Source of the DNA: Inia geoffrensis
Lineage: Eukaryota; Chordata; Mammalia; Artiodactyla; Iniidae
DNA: 64,000 nt
Direction: 5' to 3'
NCBI GenBank assembly: GCA_036417435.1
Contig: CM070900.1
Span: 121,350,315-121,414,314 of the forward strand
Below, piece after piece: positions 61,059 to 64,000 of the stretch; position 1 is the first letter of the stretch; every line of letters begins with the position of its first letter. Below the pieces are notes generated by a model, which did no database searches, was not told the DNA's origin, and saw nothing but the letters and a program-made list of their open reading frames with translations. The translations under genes and the position numbers were made by a program.

Positions 61059-62904
61059 AATAGAGAGGGAACCACAGACAGGTGCAGAGCCTTCAGATAA
61101 CGATCATATTTTACTGTATTCATTAACTTTATATTGTATGAAATTTTACATTTACGTTCAAGTGATACTGGTTCTCCATTTAAGATAAGAAAGTGTAGCT
61201 TCTTCTTTAAATAAGCTTATTTAATTTAAAAAGTAAAGTGGTTTAATCAATAATTAACTCATAGTGAAAGTGTTACCAATAAGTGGCAAAACTCGTGGAG
61301 GGAGGCAGTGAAACTCAGATACAATGCAAATCCAAACGGTGGCCCATGCACAACTGAAGTTTAGGAAATTCAAGGCATTCATACTTATCTTTTTAAGTAG
61401 GTTTTCAAAAAAAAAAATTAGTGACATCTGAAGAATAAAAGGTGTAACAGCAACGGAACATCCCATATTAACAGAAATGTGGTGTCTCATTCTTCTCTGT
61501 ATAGATCACACCACATCTGAAATATAAGGGGACTCTGGGAACACGACTTTAATGGAACACTGGCAAACTATACACATTCAGTGAAAGGCAACCCCAAACA
61601 AGAGACTGCCCATGTAAAACCATGCTATACTTGGGGAGTGCTGATAAACTTAGGCTCTTCCAGTTTGCAGAGGAGAAAACTCAGAAGATGAAATGGTCTC
61701 CAAATTAAATGGAGTGATAGTTAGGGGTTGGGTTTTAATGATATGTCTTAATATGAAAATCATATTATCCTGAAAAACTCTTCGGAAAATATTATACTAC
61801 ATCACGATATACCAATTTCAATTGGTCCAGCACCACAGGGTTTTCCTGCTATTTTGATAAATGGCTTTTTGTGAAGTAGTTATCTTGTGTTTAGTGGCCA
61901 GTTGTATGAAAAAGGTTTCTCTTTAGATGTGTTCCTCATATTATGGAAGGATAATGAGAAAACAGGGGATAAGAAGATATGTTTCCCACTTGACATCCGC
62001 TCCTGGGCATGTTTGAGTAGAATGCCCCGAACTATTTAAATTGTTTTTTTTCCTCTCTCTCTCCTCCTCCCCCTTTTATGGTGGGAGAGGGGAATGGAAA
62101 GTGTATGTTGAATGTGCATAAGCTGTTTGCATTTAGAACAGAACTCCACTATACTATATGAGTGACTTTAATGTAGAATATCTGATATGACACAGAAGGC
62201 AGAAGAAGTAGGGCTAATAGGTAGACACTGGCATGTGAAACAGGCTTTCATTTAAAGCAGTAAGACTTTTGTCCCACAAAATATTTATATAAAGGTTACG
62301 TGACCATATATTTTGGATTAGATAATAAATTCTATTCCAATACTAATACAATAATTATCTGAAGCAAGTGAAAATAAAATAGTAGGAAGAAAAGAATTAC
62401 AGTCTGCTACTTTACATCATGCACAATAGTGTCCCCTTCATTGCTTGAAATCCAAATGGGAGTGTAATAAGTAATAAATTTAAGAATCTTAGAGTAAATC
62501 AGTGATCTATGATATCTCTAAAGTTCAGACTGAATGAGTCACTGGATTGGATGTCTTATCACTATAAATTATTTGAAATAAAGCATAGAATTACAATAAC
62601 TATAAAGTTTAAAGTACAAAAGACAGTAGAAAGTGAAATAAAATAATGTAAATGCCAAAAGAAACAAGATTTTTCAAAGTTTCAGGTGACTTTAACAAAA
62701 AGAAAATTTCAGTTGGGCTCACTGAAAAGACAAGGTATAATACTACCTCTGAAACATAATTCAGGAATACATTTGAGTCAGCAGTTGATTATAAAGGGCT
62801 AAATAAAAATCCCTTCTGTTTTCCTATATGTAGCCTGTGTATATCTGTATTTTAAAAGTTGTTATATTATGTAGAAATTATCTTTTTAATTATATGACTT
62901 GGCT
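61059..62904. other. Unrecognised AT-rich tract
   Basis: No gene or named repeat in this 1.8 kb. A CT-rich run at 62,050-62,077 (ctctctctctcctcctccccc) is the only compositional feature. Confidence 0.4.
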
Positions 62905-62965
62905 GCTAGCTCCTTGAGAAAAAGGAATGGTACAGTGCCTGGTACTCAATAAATGTGGGCCTGGA
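62905..62965 (+). repeat. L2 3'-terminal fragment
   Basis: Terminal L2 pattern: agctccttgagaaaaaggaa, acagtgcctggtactcaata-aatg. Confidence 0.7.
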
Positions 62966-63182
62966 TTCTGAGATGAGATATATATGACATATTAGCGAAC
63001 ACCACTGACTGGGTAACTTTAAGATTAGAGTTAGAAGATGATTTTTTTTAAATGACAGCATGTTTAAATCATGAAAAATAATTATTAATAACAAACTTCT
63101 GAAGGAGGATTTGGCAGATATACACGAGACTCCAGACAACCAGAAAAATAAACTTTTAACCTTTACATATTATCATACTGAG

Positions 63183-63283
63183 ATTCTTTCCCTCCCTTTT
63201 TCTTTTCTTCCCTTTTACTCCCTCTCCTTCTTCCTCTGACATTTGTTTCATTCCAAAAATCTTTCCTTTCCTTTCCTTTTGTT
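63183..63283. repeat. Polypyrimidine tract with (CTTTC)n
   Basis: About 100 bp of nearly pure T and C, including tttcctttcctttcctttt at 63,261-63,280. A purine-pyrimidine strand bias of this kind can form triplex DNA. Confidence 0.85.
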
Positions 63284-63389
63284 TTTTAAAACATGCTTTT
63301 CTAAATTTTCAAAGACACATGCTACAGGACTTCGAAAAGGAATTGAAATTTGTGATGAGTTCAAGATTGCTCTTTTTCAACTAAGACTT

Positions 63390-63485
63390 CAGCCCCATGA
63401 AAGCAAGGACTCTGTTTTGTTCACTATTATATCACTTAAGACAGTGCCTGGCAAATATTAGGCCTTCAAATATTTGCTGAATAAT
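63390..63485 (+). repeat. L2 3'-terminal fragment
   Basis: Terminal L2 pattern: ccatgaaagcaaggactctg, acagtgcctggcaaatatta and atatttgctgaataa. Confidence 0.75.
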
Positions 63486-63732
63486 TTTTTTATTAGAAAA
63501 GCTATCTCCTTCAAAGAGTCCCGCTTTAAATATGGGACTTCCTACTGGTTCACTAATAGAAATTATCATTGTTTATAAATGTATTATAGAAAATGCTGGA
63601 AGACATTTCCACACTATGTATATACTATAGAGTATGTGCAGAGAGTTGAAAGAACAAGTGATATAAACATGAAATTCACAGATGATAGCATATTAGAGAT
63701 AGATGATAAAAATGATGATAAATAGAAAAGAA

Positions 63733-63985
63733 TTAACATGTACTGAGTGCTAGTATTTGTGCCAGGCACTGTGCTAAGAATTTTACATGCACTATCTAAA
63801 AATTCTCACAAATCTAGGTAGGCACTATTATTACCCCTTTTTTTTTACTGATAAGGAAATCAAAGCATATAAAGGTTGAGTGCGATGTCCAAAAGCTGAC
63901 AGGTAGTAAGTTGTGAAGCTAAAACACAGACCCAGGCAGTTGGATTTCAGAATCCATACTCTAAATCACTATAGTATGGTGTTTC
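63733..63985 (-). repeat. MIR SINE
   Basis: Nearly complete reverse MIR: tgtgccaggcactgtgctaa, ttttacatgcactatctaaa, ctattattacccc, aaaagctgacaggtagtaag, acacagacccaggcagttgg and actctaaatcactatagtat. Confidence 0.9.
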
Positions 63986-64000
63986 ACTACATATAAAGTA

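Overview
The window is vertebrate nuclear DNA from a cetacean (whale or dolphin). The main evidence is at least fifteen tRNA-derived SINEs of the CHR family (cetaceans, hippos, ruminants), which start with the recognisable GGGCTTCCCTGGTGGCGCAG head. Most belong to the short, roughly 200-bp subtype typical of whales. An artiodactyl-type L1 3' end, Tigger, MIR, L2 and MaLR relics fit the same picture. I find no host protein-coding gene, exon, CpG island or structural RNA gene that I can support. The tract is intergenic or deep intronic, and its open frames are repeat fragments or chance.

Layout. 1-8.3 kb: old L1 remnants, L2 and MIR, including a 3-kb minus-strand L1M relic (about 4.06-7.1 kb) split by a SINE, and a MIR nested inside another MIR. 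8.3-11.6 kb: unrecognised AT-rich DNA. 11.6-12.8 kb: a three-layer nest in which an L2 was split by an MLT1 LTR that was later split by a SINE. 14.6-21.9 kb: L2, a 191-bp TA-flanked MITE, a second MLT1 LTR and six SINEs, two of them head to head across a 45-bp gap. 24.5-27.0 kb: an essentially full-length Tigger1 DNA transposon with a decayed transposase. 27-42 kb: two L1M 5'/ORF relics, L2, MIR and microsatellites. 43-48.8 kb: SINE, MIR and a young 5'-truncated L1 that seems to carry a 3' transduction. 48.8-55.5 kb: the centrepiece, a nuclear mitochondrial insertion (NUMT). 55.5-64 kb: L2, MIR and two more SINEs, one with an apparent 3' read-through.

The NUMT is one collinear block of about 6.2 kb of mitochondrial DNA on the minus strand. 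It runs from the middle of ND2 through tRNA-Trp, Ala, Asn, the light-strand origin hairpin, Cys, Tyr, COX1, tRNA-Ser(UCN), Asp, COX2, tRNA-Lys, ATP8, ATP6, COX3, tRNA-Gly, ND3, tRNA-Arg and ND4L into the first bases of ND4. It lies inside an old L1M relic. Two CHR SINEs with target-site duplications made of mitochondrial sequence later landed in ND3 and ATP6, so the order of events is L1M, then NUMT, then SINEs. Frameshifts, in-frame stops and AGA codons show that all the mitochondrial genes here are dead.
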